Numbered from the stretch's first letter, positions 37,066 through 45,388 are shown. The stretch: DNA of 64,000 nt from Craterilacuibacter sp. RT1T (GCF_023502145.1 NZ_JAMFLI010000007.1:1-64000); one strand, 5' to 3'. Notes: a model not told the origin generated them from the sequence alone. A program made the numbers and translations.

Positions 37066-37386
37066 TTACTGGGCGGCTTCCTTGTTTTGCCAGGCTTGCT
37101 GCAACTGGCGGGTGGCATGGCTCATGGCCTCTTCTGCTGCGGTGAGTGTACTTTGGGCGCTGGCGAGTTCGGCACTGGCGTTGGCAAGTGCATTTTGCGC
37201 GTCAGCCAGGCGCTGTTCGGCCAGTGTGTGTTTGCCCTTGCTGGCTTGCATGCGCAACTGGCTGTTCTTCAGATTGCCATCGGCGCTTTGGTAGGCCATT
37301 TGTGCGGACAGCAGGTCTTCATTGACGCCGGCAAAGCACGTTGCGGCAAAGCCGCTCAGTAGCAAGAACAGTAGTTTTTGGGGCAT
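37066..37386 (-). CDS. Exported coiled-coil protein of unknown function
   Basis: A 106-residue protein from ATG 37386 (an in-frame ATG at 37398 would add four residues). A signal peptide MPQKLLFLLLSGFAATCFA is followed by an almost wholly helical, Ala/Gln/Leu-rich stretch (MAYQSADGNLKNSQLRMQASKGKHTLAEQRLADAQNALANASAELASAQSTL) with heptad-like spacing, suggesting a periplasmic coiled coil resembling parts of DUF4398-type proteins. Neither start has a clear ribosome site. It is convergent with pyrE, 19 bases apart. No function can be given. Confidence 0.65.
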   Translation of the reverse strand: MPQKLLFLLLSGFAATCFAGVNEDLLSAQMAYQSADGNLKNSQLRMQASKGKHTLAEQRLADAQNALANASAELASAQSTLTAAEEAMSHATRQLQQAWQNKEAAQ

Positions 37387-37460
37387 GCGAGAGTCCATTT
37401 TTGAGTGTTTGGTTGATTATCGCAGACAGTAGGGGCAGGCGGCCAGCCGGAATGGATATG

Positions 37461-37498
37461 AAAAATCCCCTGGCAAAGTGATCTGCCAGGGGATTTTT
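37461..37498. terminator. Strong bidirectional terminator downstream of the tRNA-Lys array
   Basis: AAAAATCCCCTGGCA (37461-37475) pairs perfectly with TGCCAGGGGATTTTT (37484-37498) over an eight-base loop. On the minus strand it lies 22 bases past the last tRNA, giving GC-rich stem then T-run. Confidence 0.93.
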
Positions 37499-37520
37499 CT
37501 GCCGCGCTAGCGGCGTGTAC

Positions 37521-37596
37521 TGGTGGGTCGTGCGGGATTCGAACCTGCGACAAACGGATTAAAAGTCCGCTGCTCTACCAACTGAGCTAACGACCC
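37521..37596 (-). tRNA. tRNA-Lys (anticodon TTT), copy 4 in transcription order
   Basis: A 76-base cloverleaf with CCA encoded. Acceptor GGGTCGT pairs with ACGACCC, D-arm GCTCAGTTGGTAGAGC, anticodon loop CTTTTAA giving UUU, T-arm loop TTCGAAT. It is identical to the three copies upstream on the minus strand. Confidence 0.98.
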
Positions 37597-37671
37597 GGTA
37601 AACCGGGTTACATCAATAGTAGATGTAATAAAGACTGCTAGCCGAATCATCAGGCTTGCAGTCTGAAATTC

Positions 37672-37747
37672 TGGTGGGTCGTGCGGGATTCGAACCTGCG
37701 ACAAACGGATTAAAAGTCCGCTGCTCTACCAACTGAGCTAACGACCC
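37672..37747 (-). tRNA. tRNA-Lys (anticodon TTT), copy 3 in transcription order
   Basis: Identical 76-base gene with encoded CCA and UUU anticodon. It is separated from the next copy by 75 bases, the longest spacer of the array. Confidence 0.98.
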
Positions 37748-37766
37748 CAAGACAAGCTTGGGTTTT

Positions 37767-37842
37767 TGGTGGGTCGTGCGGGATTCGAACCTGCGACAAA
37801 CGGATTAAAAGTCCGCTGCTCTACCAACTGAGCTAACGACCC
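37767..37842 (-). tRNA. tRNA-Lys (anticodon TTT), copy 2 in transcription order
   Basis: Identical 76-base gene with encoded CCA. Only 19 bases separate it from copy 3, so the four are processed from one precursor. Confidence 0.98.
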
Positions 37843-37868
37843 CCAATAACGCCGGGGTCTGATTTTTT

Positions 37869-37944
37869 TGGTGGGTCGTGCGGGATTCGAACCTGCGACA
37901 AACGGATTAAAAGTCCGCTGCTCTACCAACTGAGCTAACGACCC
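37869..37944 (-). tRNA. tRNA-Lys (anticodon TTT), first copy in transcription order
   Basis: Identical 76-base gene with encoded CCA, lying 67 bases downstream of a consensus-like promoter on the minus strand. Confidence 0.98.
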
Positions 37945-38010
37945 CCGATAAAACCAGGGTTTCTTTTATGATTTACCGGCTTGCGCCAATGCCTCACAAG
38001 AGAGAACGAG

Positions 38011-38039
38011 ACTATACCGATAGCGCGCCGCCCAGTCAA
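38011..38039 (-). promoter_or_regulatory. Promoter of the tRNA-Lys array
   Basis: On the minus strand TTGACT (38034-38039), a 17-base spacer and TATAGT (38011-38016) form a strong sigma70 promoter facing the four tRNA genes. Confidence 0.85.
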
Positions 38040-38127
38040 CCGCTTTCGGACGAATCAGGCTTTTGGCATTCTCCTTTATCTGTTGGAACCGTTGCTCCTT
38101 TTGCCAATCCAATGATGTAATGGTGTT

Positions 38128-38451
38128 TCAGGGGCTTGAAAGTGTTTGCTCTGTAACCCATGTAAGATAGGCGGGAAGGCTGGCTTCCAGCGGCAGGGCA
38201 ATGATTTCCGGTACCTCATACGGGTGCAGTTCGACCAGCCGACTTTGTAGTTGTGCGTACGCGGCAGCCGTGGTCTTGATCAACAGGGGGACTTCCTCTG
38301 CCTCTTCCACTTGGCCTTGCCAGCGGTAGACCGAACGGCAAGGTGGCAGCACATTGGCGCAGGCGGCCAGTTTTTCACCCACAACGGTACGGGCTATATT
38401 CATGGCAATCGCCTCATTCGGCGTATTGCAGACGACAAACAGTATTTTCAT
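38128..38451 (-). CDS. cutA: CutA1, divalent-cation tolerance protein
   Basis: Small trimeric PII-like protein associated with copper tolerance. The 107 residues show MKILFVVCNTPNEAIAMNIARTVVGEKLAACANVLPPCRSVYRWQGQVEEAEEVPLLIKT and LHPYEVPEIIALPLEASLPAYLTWV, both diagnostic. ATG 38451 has GGAAG upstream; ATG 38463 would add four residues. The start lies only 15 bases from the divergent fxsA start. Confidence 0.95.
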   Translation of the reverse strand: MKILFVVCNTPNEAIAMNIARTVVGEKLAACANVLPPCRSVYRWQGQVEEAEEVPLLIKTTAAAYAQLQSRLVELHPYEVPEIIALPLEASLPAYLTWVTEQTLSSP

Positions 38452-38466
38452 CGGTGCTTCCATTTC

Positions 38467-38895
38467 ATGCGCGCTATTTTATTGATTATTCTTGCTTACC
38501 CGTTTGTGGAAATTGCGTCCTTGGTTTATATGGCCGACAAGCTGGGTGGTGGTTTTGTTTTATTCTGGGTGCTGTGTAGCGCACTGATCGGTATTGCCAT
38601 GCTGCGTAACCAGCGCATCGGCACTTTGCTGACTTTGGGTGCGCTGTTCAACCAGAAGGGTAATGTTTCCATTTATTCGCTGCTGTGGCCAGTCCGCTAC
38701 TTGCTGGCCGGGGTACTGTTTCTGATTCCCGGCGTGATTAGCGATGTGCTGGCCATCATTCTGCTGCTGCCACTCTCCGGACCGGGCCCCAAGGTGCGCA
38801 TGCCGGATGGTGCGGCACCTTCCGATGGTGCAATTGAAGGCGAATACACGCGGGTAGACGAGACCGTGGATCGCGACCGTCACTTGCACAAATAA
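38467..38895 (+). CDS. fxsA: FxsA family membrane protein
   Basis: Inner-membrane protein of 142 residues with three or four hydrophobic segments. The N-terminal MRAILLIILAYPFVEIASLVYMADKLGG, GIAMLRNQRIGTLLTLGALF and PGVISDVLAIILLLPL match FxsA, known in E. coli to relieve phage T7 exclusion by F plasmid. The C-terminal tail is acidic and soluble. No ribosome site is obvious before the ATG. It is divergent from cutA with a 15-base gap and overlaps the 3' end of the convergent DUF167 gene by 16 bases. Confidence 0.9.
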   Translation: MRAILLIILAYPFVEIASLVYMADKLGGGFVLFWVLCSALIGIAMLRNQRIGTLLTLGALFNQKGNVSIYSLLWPVRYLLAGVLFLIPGVISDVLAIILLLPLSGPGPKVRMPDGAAPSDGAIEGEYTRVDETVDRDRHLHK

Positions 38896-39182
38896 CCCAG
38901 CGCTATCAGCACCTCGTCCGGCGTCAGGCTGGTGCTGATTTCGATAATTTTGTGGCGGCTTTTTTCGCCGCTTAATAAGGTGATATTGCGTTTGGGGCAA
39001 CCTAGTTGTTTGGCTAGCCAGGCGATAAGTGCGTGATTGGCTTTGCCATCGACCGGCGGTGCGTTCAGGCGTATTTTCAGTGCATCACCATGTTCGCCGG
39101 CGCATTCGGTTTTCTTGGCGCCGGGCTGGACATGTAGTGTCAGGCGCACCGCTTGTGTGTGCTGGCTTAACCAGAGTTTCAT
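38880..39182 (-). CDS. DUF167/YggU family protein
   Basis: A 100-residue soluble protein with the DUF167 (UPF0235) pattern: LTLHVQPGAKKTECAGEHGDALKIRLNAPPVDGKANHALIAWLAKQLG, then ITLLSGEKSRHKIIEI. ATG 39182 is preferred over the in-frame TTG at 39191. Function is unknown in bacteria. Its stop lies inside the fxsA 3' end. Confidence 0.92.
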   Translation of the reverse strand: MKLWLSQHTQAVRLTLHVQPGAKKTECAGEHGDALKIRLNAPPVDGKANHALIAWLAKQLGCPKRNITLLSGEKSRHKIIEISTSLTPDEVLIALGYLCK

Positions 39183-39254
39183 CGCTTGCAAGACGTACGC
39201 TCAAAAGGCGTAGTTTAGAGCACATTCCCATAGACCCCCCAAGGAGATTGACTC

Positions 39255-39719
39255 ATGGATATCGGCATTTCGACTGAAGACCGCGTGGCCATTGCGCATG
39301 GTTTGTCCAAACTGATGGCAGACACCTACACGCTTTACCTGAAGACGCACAACTTCCACTGGAATGTGTCCGGCCCGATGTTCCGCACCCTGCACCTGAT
39401 GTTCGAAGAGCAGTACAACGAATTGTGGCTGGCGGTGGATCCGATTGCCGAGCGTATTCGTGCACTCGACCACTTTGCGCCGGGCAGCTACGGCCAGTTT
39501 GCCGCGCTGACGTCCATTGCTGAAGCCGAGGGCGTGCCTAAGGCCGAAGAAATGATTACCCAGCTGGTGGCCGGGCATGAGGCCGTATGCCGTACCGCAC
39601 GCGCGCTGTTCCCGCTGATCGAGCAGTGTGCCGATGAAGCCACAGCCGATCTGGTGACCCAGCGTCTGCAAGTGCATGAAAAGACTGCATGGATGTTGCG
39701 TAGCCTTCTGGTGCGTTAA
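39255..39719 (+). CDS. dps: Dps-family ferritin-like DNA-protection protein
   Basis: Iron-storing dodecamer that protects DNA from oxidative damage. The 154-residue product contains the ferroxidase signature [29 protein letters not shown] (about 31-59), with His, Asp/Glu ligands placed as in Dps. The N-terminus lacks the Lys-rich DNA-binding tail of E. coli Dps. AAGGAG precedes the ATG. It is monocistronic by appearance. Confidence 0.93.
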   Translation: MDIGISTEDRVAIAHGLSKLMADTYTLYLKTHNFHWNVSGPMFRTLHLMFEEQYNELWLAVDPIAERIRALDHFAPGSYGQFAALTSIAEAEGVPKAEEMITQLVAGHEAVCRTARALFPLIEQCADEATADLVTQRLQVHEKTAWMLRSLLVR

Positions 39720-39764
39720 ACTGGGCGCTATGCCTATTTTTACTTTTTGCATGCGTGTAGTCCG

Positions 39765-40625
39765 ATGAGTGCCGTTCCGCATTTCACGCCTGCATTGCGT
39801 ATTGGCAGTGCCACCTTTATCAAGGTTGCACTGCTACTGTCGCTTGCCCTGCATTTGATCTTGCTGGCTTGGCCTTCGGTATCGTTGCGGCCCTTCACTG
39901 GCAGTAGCGCCTCCATGTCCGAGCTTAAGGTCAGCCTGCTGCATAAACCCACACTGGAAAAACCGCCAGAAGCTACGCGTGAGCTGGCACAGGCCGATAG
40001 TCTCGGCGGCGGTACGGCCGTGCCTGAGTCCCGTGCCATGTCGCCTGCCGAGCCTAGGCCTGTGGTCTCCGGCAGTGGTGTGGCGCCTGATGGGCGCGCC
40101 CAGGCAACGGTCCGGCATGAGCGTCTGACCCGGGATCATGCAAGCTATGCGATTGCCGGGAAGGGGGAGTCCCTGCCGAGTACCGATAGCTTGTTGGCAC
40201 AGGCACGGGAGCTGGCCGCACAGCAGCAGGGCGAGATCGGAACGCGTACTTCTTTTGATGATGCCGCCCCCAAACGGGGTGTGTTCGGCGTGAGCGCGCG
40301 CGGGGTCGAATGGGCGCGCTATGCCGAGGACTGGCGCCTTAAAATAGAGCGCATCGGCAAGCTGAATTATCCGGACGAGGCTCGCCGCCAGGGTCTGTTT
40401 GGCTCACTGGTACTCAAGGCCGTGCTGGGGTCTGATGGGCGCTTGCTTAGTGTCAGTATTTTACGCAGCTCGGGTCAGCCCGTGCTGGACGAGGCGGCGC
40501 TGCATATCGTACGCATGGCTTCACCGTTTGCACCGTTTCCGCCGGGTCTTGCCGCCAAGTTCGGTTCGCTGGAAATCGCACGAAAATGGAGTTTTACCTC
40601 CGACAATGAACTCTCAACCCGCTGA
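39765..40625 (+). CDS. TonB-like energy-transducer protein
   Basis: A 286-residue envelope protein. One N-terminal membrane segment (about 20-40; FIKVALLLSLALHLILLAW) precedes a long low-complexity periplasmic linker and a TonB C-terminal domain: KLNYPDEARRQGLFGSLVLKAVLGSDGRLLSVSILRSSGQPVLDEAALHIVRMASPFAPFPP. The linker lacks the Pro-Lys/Glu-Pro repeats of classic TonB. ATG 39765 is chosen over a TTG at 39747. No exbB/exbD gene or receptor is adjacent, so it may use a distant motor. Confidence 0.82.
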   Translation: MSAVPHFTPALRIGSATFIKVALLLSLALHLILLAWPSVSLRPFTGSSASMSELKVSLLHKPTLEKPPEATRELAQADSLGGGTAVPESRAMSPAEPRPVVSGSGVAPDGRAQATVRHERLTRDHASYAIAGKGESLPSTDSLLAQARELAAQQQGEIGTRTSFDDAAPKRGVFGVSARGVEWARYAEDWRLKIERIGKLNYPDEARRQGLFGSLVLKAVLGSDGRLLSVSILRSSGQPVLDEAALHIVRMASPFAPFPPGLAAKFGSLEIARKWSFTSDNELSTR

Positions 40626-40639
40626 GTCAAGGATCTCTT

Positions 40640-41002
40640 ATGTATGAAGTAAACCGCTCGCTGGTGCTGCTCAAACCGCGCCAGCCCTTTCTTGACTGGC
40701 TGTGTGCACTGCCTGGCAGCCAGCCGGAAGAGGTCTCGCTGGAGGCTTTACGTGCCAGCGCCAATGCGCTGCTGATTCCGCCTGCCGATGATATGGATAT
40801 GGTGGCCGGCTTTATGTCGGAGCGCTTGGGCATGCTATTCGAGGCTGAGCTGGCCGATTGGTGTGCGGATGAGACGCTGTGGCCGCAGCAGCGCGATATC
40901 ACCCTGTTTCAGGCCTGGTTCGATGTTGAAATCCACCCCATCGTGACCGATCTGGTGGATGAGGCGCTGGAGCGCGAAGCTTTCCGCCCGTTTGATCTCT
41001 AA
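40640..41002 (+). CDS. Conserved-looking acidic protein of unknown function
   Basis: A 120-residue soluble, acidic protein opening MYEVNRSLVLLKPRQPFLDWLCALPG and containing ESLGM-like MSERLGMLFEAELADWCADETLWPQQRDITLFQAWFDVEIHPIVTDL. It has no membrane segment or signal. The Trp- and acid-rich pattern is coherent and the gene sits 14 bases after the TonB-like gene and 29 before the thioesterase gene, so I treat it as real. No family function was recognised. Confidence 0.8.
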   Translation: MYEVNRSLVLLKPRQPFLDWLCALPGSQPEEVSLEALRASANALLIPPADDMDMVAGFMSERLGMLFEAELADWCADETLWPQQRDITLFQAWFDVEIHPIVTDLVDEALEREAFRPFDL

Positions 41003-41031
41003 ATAATAACAGTCGGCAACAAGGGGAAATC

Positions 41032-41454
41032 ATGGCTCACACTACGCATATCAAGGTGCGTGGCTATCATCTGGATCTGTATAGCCACGTCAATAATGCC
41101 CGTTATCTCGAGTTTCTGGAGGAAGCGCGCTGGAGTTTCTTCGAAGATAAATCGGATCTGCCGCGCTTTATGAATTCCGGCCTCGCCCTGATCGTAGTCA
41201 ATATCAATATTGACTACCGTCATGCGGCGACCATCGGTGATGAGCTGGCGATCGAGACTTCGGTTAAATCTTTAGGCAATCGCTCGGCGGTCATGCACCA
41301 GCGGGTGCTGCTGCAAGGCAGCGGCAAGCTGGTCGCCGAGGCGGATGTGACCTTTGTCGCTTTTGACAGTCGTCAGGGCAAGGCCGTCGCTATCGATGGC
41401 GAATTGCTGGCCTTGCTGCAGGGCTTGCAGGAAGATACGGCGAGCGTGGCATGA
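41032..41454 (+). CDS. Hot-dog-fold acyl-CoA thioesterase (4HBT/YbgC-FadM type)
   Basis: A 140-residue single hot-dog domain. The catalytic region is GYHLDLYSHVNNARYLEFLEEARWSFF, in which Asp and His-Val-Asn-Asn match the YbgC/FadM active-site motif, and the central strand has VNINIDYRHAATIGDELAIETSV. Likely cytoplasmic hydrolysis of acyl-CoA; the chain length is unknown. In many bacteria YbgC precedes tolQ, but this copy is 27 kb from tolR and may be a different paralogue. It overlaps the next gene by four bases. Confidence 0.87.
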   Translation: MAHTTHIKVRGYHLDLYSHVNNARYLEFLEEARWSFFEDKSDLPRFMNSGLALIVVNINIDYRHAATIGDELAIETSVKSLGNRSAVMHQRVLLQGSGKLVAEADVTFVAFDSRQGKAVAIDGELLALLQGLQEDTASVA

Positions 41455-41933
41455 AAAAGTGGCTTGCTGTCGTACTGGTGTTGGCCTTGGCAGGCGCTGT
41501 GGCTTGGGTGACCTTATCCCGCCATGCCGCGCCTGATGTGCGTTATACCACCTTGTCCGGTGAAACCTTGAACCAGGCTGATCTCAAAGGCAAGGTGGTG
41601 CTGGTCAACTTCTGGGCAACCAGTTGTCCAGGCTGTATCGAAGAGATGCCGCATATGCAGCAGATGTACAAAGAGTATGCGGCAAAAGGCTTCGAGACCA
41701 TTGCCGTGGCCATGAGTTACGATCCGCCCAATTATGTTAAAGCCTATGCCGACAAGAATGCCTTGCCGTTCAAGGTGGTGATGGATACGGATGGTGCGAT
41801 TGCCAAGGCATTTGGCGATGTGGAGCTGACGCCGACGACCTTTCTGATTGATCGCGATGGCAATATCGTCAAGCGCTACGTCGGGGTGATGAACTTTGAT
41901 GAAATCAAGCAGCTGATTGCGCAGAGTTTGTAG
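41451..41933 (+). CDS. TlpA/ResA-like thioredoxin-fold protein
   Basis: A 160-residue membrane-anchored or exported redox protein. The N-terminal hydrophobic segment (about 3-22) leads to a peroxiredoxin-like domain with VVLVNFWATSCPGCIEEMPHMQQMYKEYAAKGFETIAVAM; the active site is CPGC, differing from CGPC in the copy at 27369-27863. The cis-Pro region is VELTPTTFLIDRDGNIV. It begins inside the thioesterase stop (ATGA) and is followed by a strong terminator. Confidence 0.87.
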   Translation: MKKWLAVVLVLALAGAVAWVTLSRHAAPDVRYTTLSGETLNQADLKGKVVLVNFWATSCPGCIEEMPHMQQMYKEYAAKGFETIAVAMSYDPPNYVKAYADKNALPFKVVMDTDGAIAKAFGDVELTPTTFLIDRDGNIVKRYVGVMNFDEIKQLIAQSL

Positions 41934-41950
41934 CTCTGATTGTTCCGGTC

Positions 41951-41990
41951 AAAAAAAGCCTCCGCCTGATTGCTCGCGGAGGCTTTTTTT
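41951..41990. terminator. Bidirectional terminator between the TlpA-like gene and ntrX
   Basis: A-tract plus GCCTCCGC (41951-41965) pairs with GCGGAGGC plus T-tract (41976-41990): a 15-base-pair stem with a ten-base loop, serving both convergent transcripts. Confidence 0.93.
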
Positions 41991-42003
41991 TGGGGATGGT
42001 GCT

Positions 42004-43272
42004 TTATTCTTCCAATTGCTTGCGGGTAAAACGCACGCCCAGCTGTTTTAGCTTACGGTAGAGGTGGGTGCGTTCCAGACCAACTTTTTGCGCGACCCGG
42101 CTCATATTGCCGTTTTCCAGTGCAATATGGTGTTCGAAATAGCGGCGCTCCAGCTGCTCGCGTAGCTCGCGCAGTGGCAAGGTGAAATCAAAACCGCTTT
42201 CCTCCACCGGCTTGTCGTGGCGAAACTGGGCCAATACCTTATTGACTTCGGGGGCATCGATGGCATCGGTTTCCGCCGTCAATGCCAAGCTCTTGATGAT
42301 GCCTTTGAGCTGTTCCAGATTACCCGGCCAGTTATATTGGCGCAGGGCATTCAGCGCGGACGTGGTCAGCTTGCGTGCCGGTACCTGCTTGGATTCGATC
42401 TGCTCGGTCAGCAGTTGCTCGGCGATCAGCATAATGTCTTCCGAATGCTCGCGCAGTGGCGGGATTGGAATGATCACACTGGATAAGGCGGTCAGCAGAC
42501 GGTTGTCGCATTCGGAATCGACCAGCAACTCCTGTAGCGGGCGGCTGCACGAGCAGACCAGACGCACATTAAAGCGGTCGAGTTTGGACAAGAGAAACAG
42601 CAGGCCTTGCTGGATGCGGCGGTTGTACTGGCCGATTTCGGACAGATAGAGCACGCCGTTATTCGCCTTTTGCAAGAGCTCCAGTGGTGCATCCGCCAGC
42701 TGCTCGGGCTTGCCTGGGGTGACCCAGGGCGCGCTGCCATGATGGAAAAAACGGGCGACCAGCTCGAAGCCGGCTCCAGGCTCCCCGGTCAACAAGACCG
42801 GAGATTTGATTTTTGAGACGCGCTCAAGCTGGCGGCGCAATTCATGTATCGGCTCGCTTTTGCCCAGCTTGTCCAGATTGAGCGAAGTATTGGCCTGCAT
42901 ATCGCCATATTTGAGGGCACGCTGTACCGTGGACAACAGCTTTTGTAGAGCGATCGGCTTTTCCAGAAAGTCGAATGCACCTATGCGCGTGGCCTCGACG
43001 GCGGTATCTATGCTGGCATGGCCGGACATCATAATGACCGGCATATTGAGCTGGCCGGACTTGCCCCATTCTTTGAGCAGGGTGACGCCATCACAGTCCG
43101 GCATCCAGATATCGAGCAGGACTAGCGCAGGACGGGTCTGATTTCTGAGCTGACGCGCTACTTCTGCATTTTCAGCGACGGCCACGGTATATCCTTCATC
43201 CTGCAGGATTTCCGATAGCAATTCGCGGATACCGACCTCATCGTCAACAATCAAAATATCGCTGCTACGCAT
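42004..43272 (-). CDS. ntrX: NtrX-type response regulator with degenerate AAA+ domain
   Basis: Regulator partner of NtrY, 422 residues. The receiver is intact (phospho-Asp54 in LVLLDIWMPDCDG, Lys105 in LEKP), and the C-terminal Fis-type helix-turn-helix is intact (NMSRVAQKVGLERTHLYRKLKQLGV). The central sigma54-activator domain is not: Walker A reads GEPGAGFE with Phe169 in place of the catalytic Lys, the GAFTGA loop region is missing (about 25 residues shorter), Walker B reads LYLSEIG with Ser for Asp, and the sensor-II segment reads WPGNLEQL. It probably binds DNA without ATP-driven sigma54 activation. Its start overlaps the ntrY stop by one base. Confidence 0.9.
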   Translation of the reverse strand: MRSSDILIVDDEVGIRELLSEILQDEGYTVAVAENAEVARQLRNQTRPALVLLDIWMPDCDGVTLLKEWGKSGQLNMPVIMMSGHASIDTAVEATRIGAFDFLEKPIALQKLLSTVQRALKYGDMQANTSLNLDKLGKSEPIHELRRQLERVSKIKSPVLLTGEPGAGFELVARFFHHGSAPWVTPGKPEQLADAPLELLQKANNGVLYLSEIGQYNRRIQQGLLFLLSKLDRFNVRLVCSCSRPLQELLVDSECDNRLLTALSSVIIPIPPLREHSEDIMLIAEQLLTEQIESKQVPARKLTTSALNALRQYNWPGNLEQLKGIIKSLALTAETDAIDAPEVNKVLAQFRHDKPVEESGFDFTLPLRELREQLERRYFEHHIALENGNMSRVAQKVGLERTHLYRKLKQLGVRFTRKQLEE

Positions 43273-45383
43273 TAATTCTCCAACAAGGGCAAAGCGATCA
43301 GAATGCGGGCGCCACCGGTGTCGGCGTTGGCCAAGCTAATCTGACCATGGTGCTCTTCAATAATCTTTTTGACGACGGCAAGGCCAAGTCCCGTACCCTT
43401 GGTCTTGCTTGTCACATAGGGCTCGAATGCACGAGTCAGGATATCGGCGGCAAAGCCTGAACCATTGTCTTCTATGACGATTCGAGCCTGCCGCTCTTCG
43501 TTACGACTGCTAATGTGAATGATTGGCATGCCAACGTCAAGGGTTGCGTCTTGTGCATTCAATAGCAGGTTATGCAAAACTTGTCTGAGCAAGGCCTCAT
43601 CTCCCATTATCTTCAACGGCTTGGCTGCAAGGTCCAGGCTGACTGGAGTACTGCCTTCATACAGGGTGAGCACGGCCCGCACGACTTCGTTCAGGTCCAG
43701 CGGTACCAGTTTTGTACGCGGCGCGCGGGCATAGTCGCGAAAAGCATCGACCATGCCTTTGAGTGCAGCTACTTGCTTGATGATGGTATCGGTTGCCCGT
43801 GCCAAGAGGTCGGCGTCCGCTCCTTCCAGTTTGGGAGAGAGCTTCATGGCCATGCGTTCGGCCGAGAGCTGGATCGGTGTCAGCGGGTTGCGAATTTCAT
43901 GCGCCAGCCGTTTGGCCACCTCACCCCAGGCGGCATCGCGCTGGGCGCGCGCCAGTTCGGTAATGTCATCGAACACGGCAACATAGCCGCCATCGGAGCG
44001 TTCGGGCAGGCGCGATACCCTGACCAGCAGGGTGCGGCTGCCCTGGCTGTGGGCATACTCGATCTGGCGTTGCCAGTCATTATGCGTGCTGCTGCCCTCG
44101 CCATCGATCACATCGATTAGCGGTGCCAGCATGGGGGCGTGGCGTGGCCATTCGGGCAGGGCATAGGGTGCCAGTTCGGAAAAATCTTGCCCCAGAATTC
44201 TTCCTGCGCTGCTATTGGCGGCACGAAGACGGCCTTGCTGATCAAAGGCGATGACGCCGGCGGTCAGGTTGGCCAGAATGCTCTCCAGATAGAGCTTGCT
44301 GCTTTGCAACTGGTGGCGGCTTTCTTCGGCGGTCTGGCGCGCCTCTTCCAGTTGCTGGGTCATGCGGTTGAACATCGAGGTGAGTATGCCCAACTCGTCA
44401 CGCCGGTACACCGGGTGGCGTTTGGAAAAGTCGCCCTGTGCTACGGCACGGGTGCCGGCAGCCAGTTCGGACAGTGGTGCCGACATGCGCTCGGAAAAAT
44501 ACAGGGCGAAGGCCAGTGCTGCCGTAATGGCGAGCAGAAAGACCAGCAGCAGGGTCAAGGTATAGAAGGTTTTCAGCCCGTCCCGCCCCAAAAGCAACTG
44601 ACTGTATTCGGTGCGCGCGTCTTCGATCAGGTCGGCATCGCGGGCAATCGTCTCGGGAGCCGGCTGCAGTATCTGTAGTATCTGCAGTGCGCCGGTATCG
44701 TAATTCCGGTAGCTGAGCAGCACTTTCAGCATGATGTTGCCGTCACGGCTGGTCTCTATGCTTTGCAGCGGCTCACGCAACTTAAGGGGGCGAATCTGGG
44801 TAGCGGAGGGTAGCTCCGGCAAATAGCTGGCGGTATCCGGTCCGGCAAAACTGATCAGCCGGCCATTGCGGTCAAAGACGGAGACTTCCTGTACGCCCAT
44901 TTGTTCGCGCAGACGCGACAAGCGCAAGGAAACGGTGTCATCCGGCTGATCGGCAATTTCATTGCTGATGACGCGCGCCTTGCGCGACAGGTCGGACAGA
45001 ACATAACCCAGCGCATTACGCCCCAGATCCAGCCCCCGGTCCAGCGCATTTTCTACGCGCACATTGAACCAGCTCTCGATGCTACGGTTCAGGAACTGCG
45101 CCGACACGGTAAAAACCAGCATGCCCGGCACCAGCGCGGCGATGGTGAACATCACCACCATTTTCTGCATCAGCTTGGCGCCGAACACCCGGGTCTTGAC
45201 CCGGCGGCGCAGGCGCAGCACCTGACGTGCGACCACGGCAATCAGGCCCACTAGCAGCAGGCTGTTCAGGGCAAAGACCGGCCAGTAATAGCTGGAGAGT
45301 GACGAGGTATTGCCGGTGGCAATAGCAAGCAAATACAGCAGGACGATGGCCACAATGGCAATAGCAACGATGGAAGAGCGCAT
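43272..45383 (-). CDS. ntrY: NtrY-type membrane sensor histidine kinase
   Basis: The 703-residue sensor for NtrX. Membrane segments lie near residues 5-60 and around 280-305, with a periplasmic sensor between. A HAMP domain (YFSERMSAPLSELAAGTRAVAQGDFSKRHPV), a PAS region (LESILANLTAGVIAFDQQGRLRAANSSAGRILG), the phospho-His in VAKRLAHEIRNPLTPIQLSAERM and the ATPase motifs LLNAQDATLD, DNGSGF and GTGLGLAVVKKI follow in order. The ligand is unknown; in other bacteria the pair is linked to nitrogen, respiration or envelope control. Confidence 0.93.
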   Translation of the reverse strand: MRSSIVAIAIVAIVLLYLLAIATGNTSSLSSYYWPVFALNSLLLVGLIAVVARQVLRLRRRVKTRVFGAKLMQKMVVMFTIAALVPGMLVFTVSAQFLNRSIESWFNVRVENALDRGLDLGRNALGYVLSDLSRKARVISNEIADQPDDTVSLRLSRLREQMGVQEVSVFDRNGRLISFAGPDTASYLPELPSATQIRPLKLREPLQSIETSRDGNIMLKVLLSYRNYDTGALQILQILQPAPETIARDADLIEDARTEYSQLLLGRDGLKTFYTLTLLLVFLLAITAALAFALYFSERMSAPLSELAAGTRAVAQGDFSKRHPVYRRDELGILTSMFNRMTQQLEEARQTAEESRHQLQSSKLYLESILANLTAGVIAFDQQGRLRAANSSAGRILGQDFSELAPYALPEWPRHAPMLAPLIDVIDGEGSSTHNDWQRQIEYAHSQGSRTLLVRVSRLPERSDGGYVAVFDDITELARAQRDAAWGEVAKRLAHEIRNPLTPIQLSAERMAMKLSPKLEGADADLLARATDTIIKQVAALKGMVDAFRDYARAPRTKLVPLDLNEVVRAVLTLYEGSTPVSLDLAAKPLKIMGDEALLRQVLHNLLLNAQDATLDVGMPIIHISSRNEERQARIVIEDNGSGFAADILTRAFEPYVTSKTKGTGLGLAVVKKIIEEHHGQISLANADTGGARILIALPLLEN

Positions 45384-45388
45384 GCGGC

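Noticed and set aside
37521-37944. Regularly spaced identical repeats as a possible CRISPR array or an integration site
   Set aside because: The repeats are complete tRNA-Lys genes with encoded CCA; spacers are irregular (75, 19 and 26 bases), and no integrase or cas gene is nearby.
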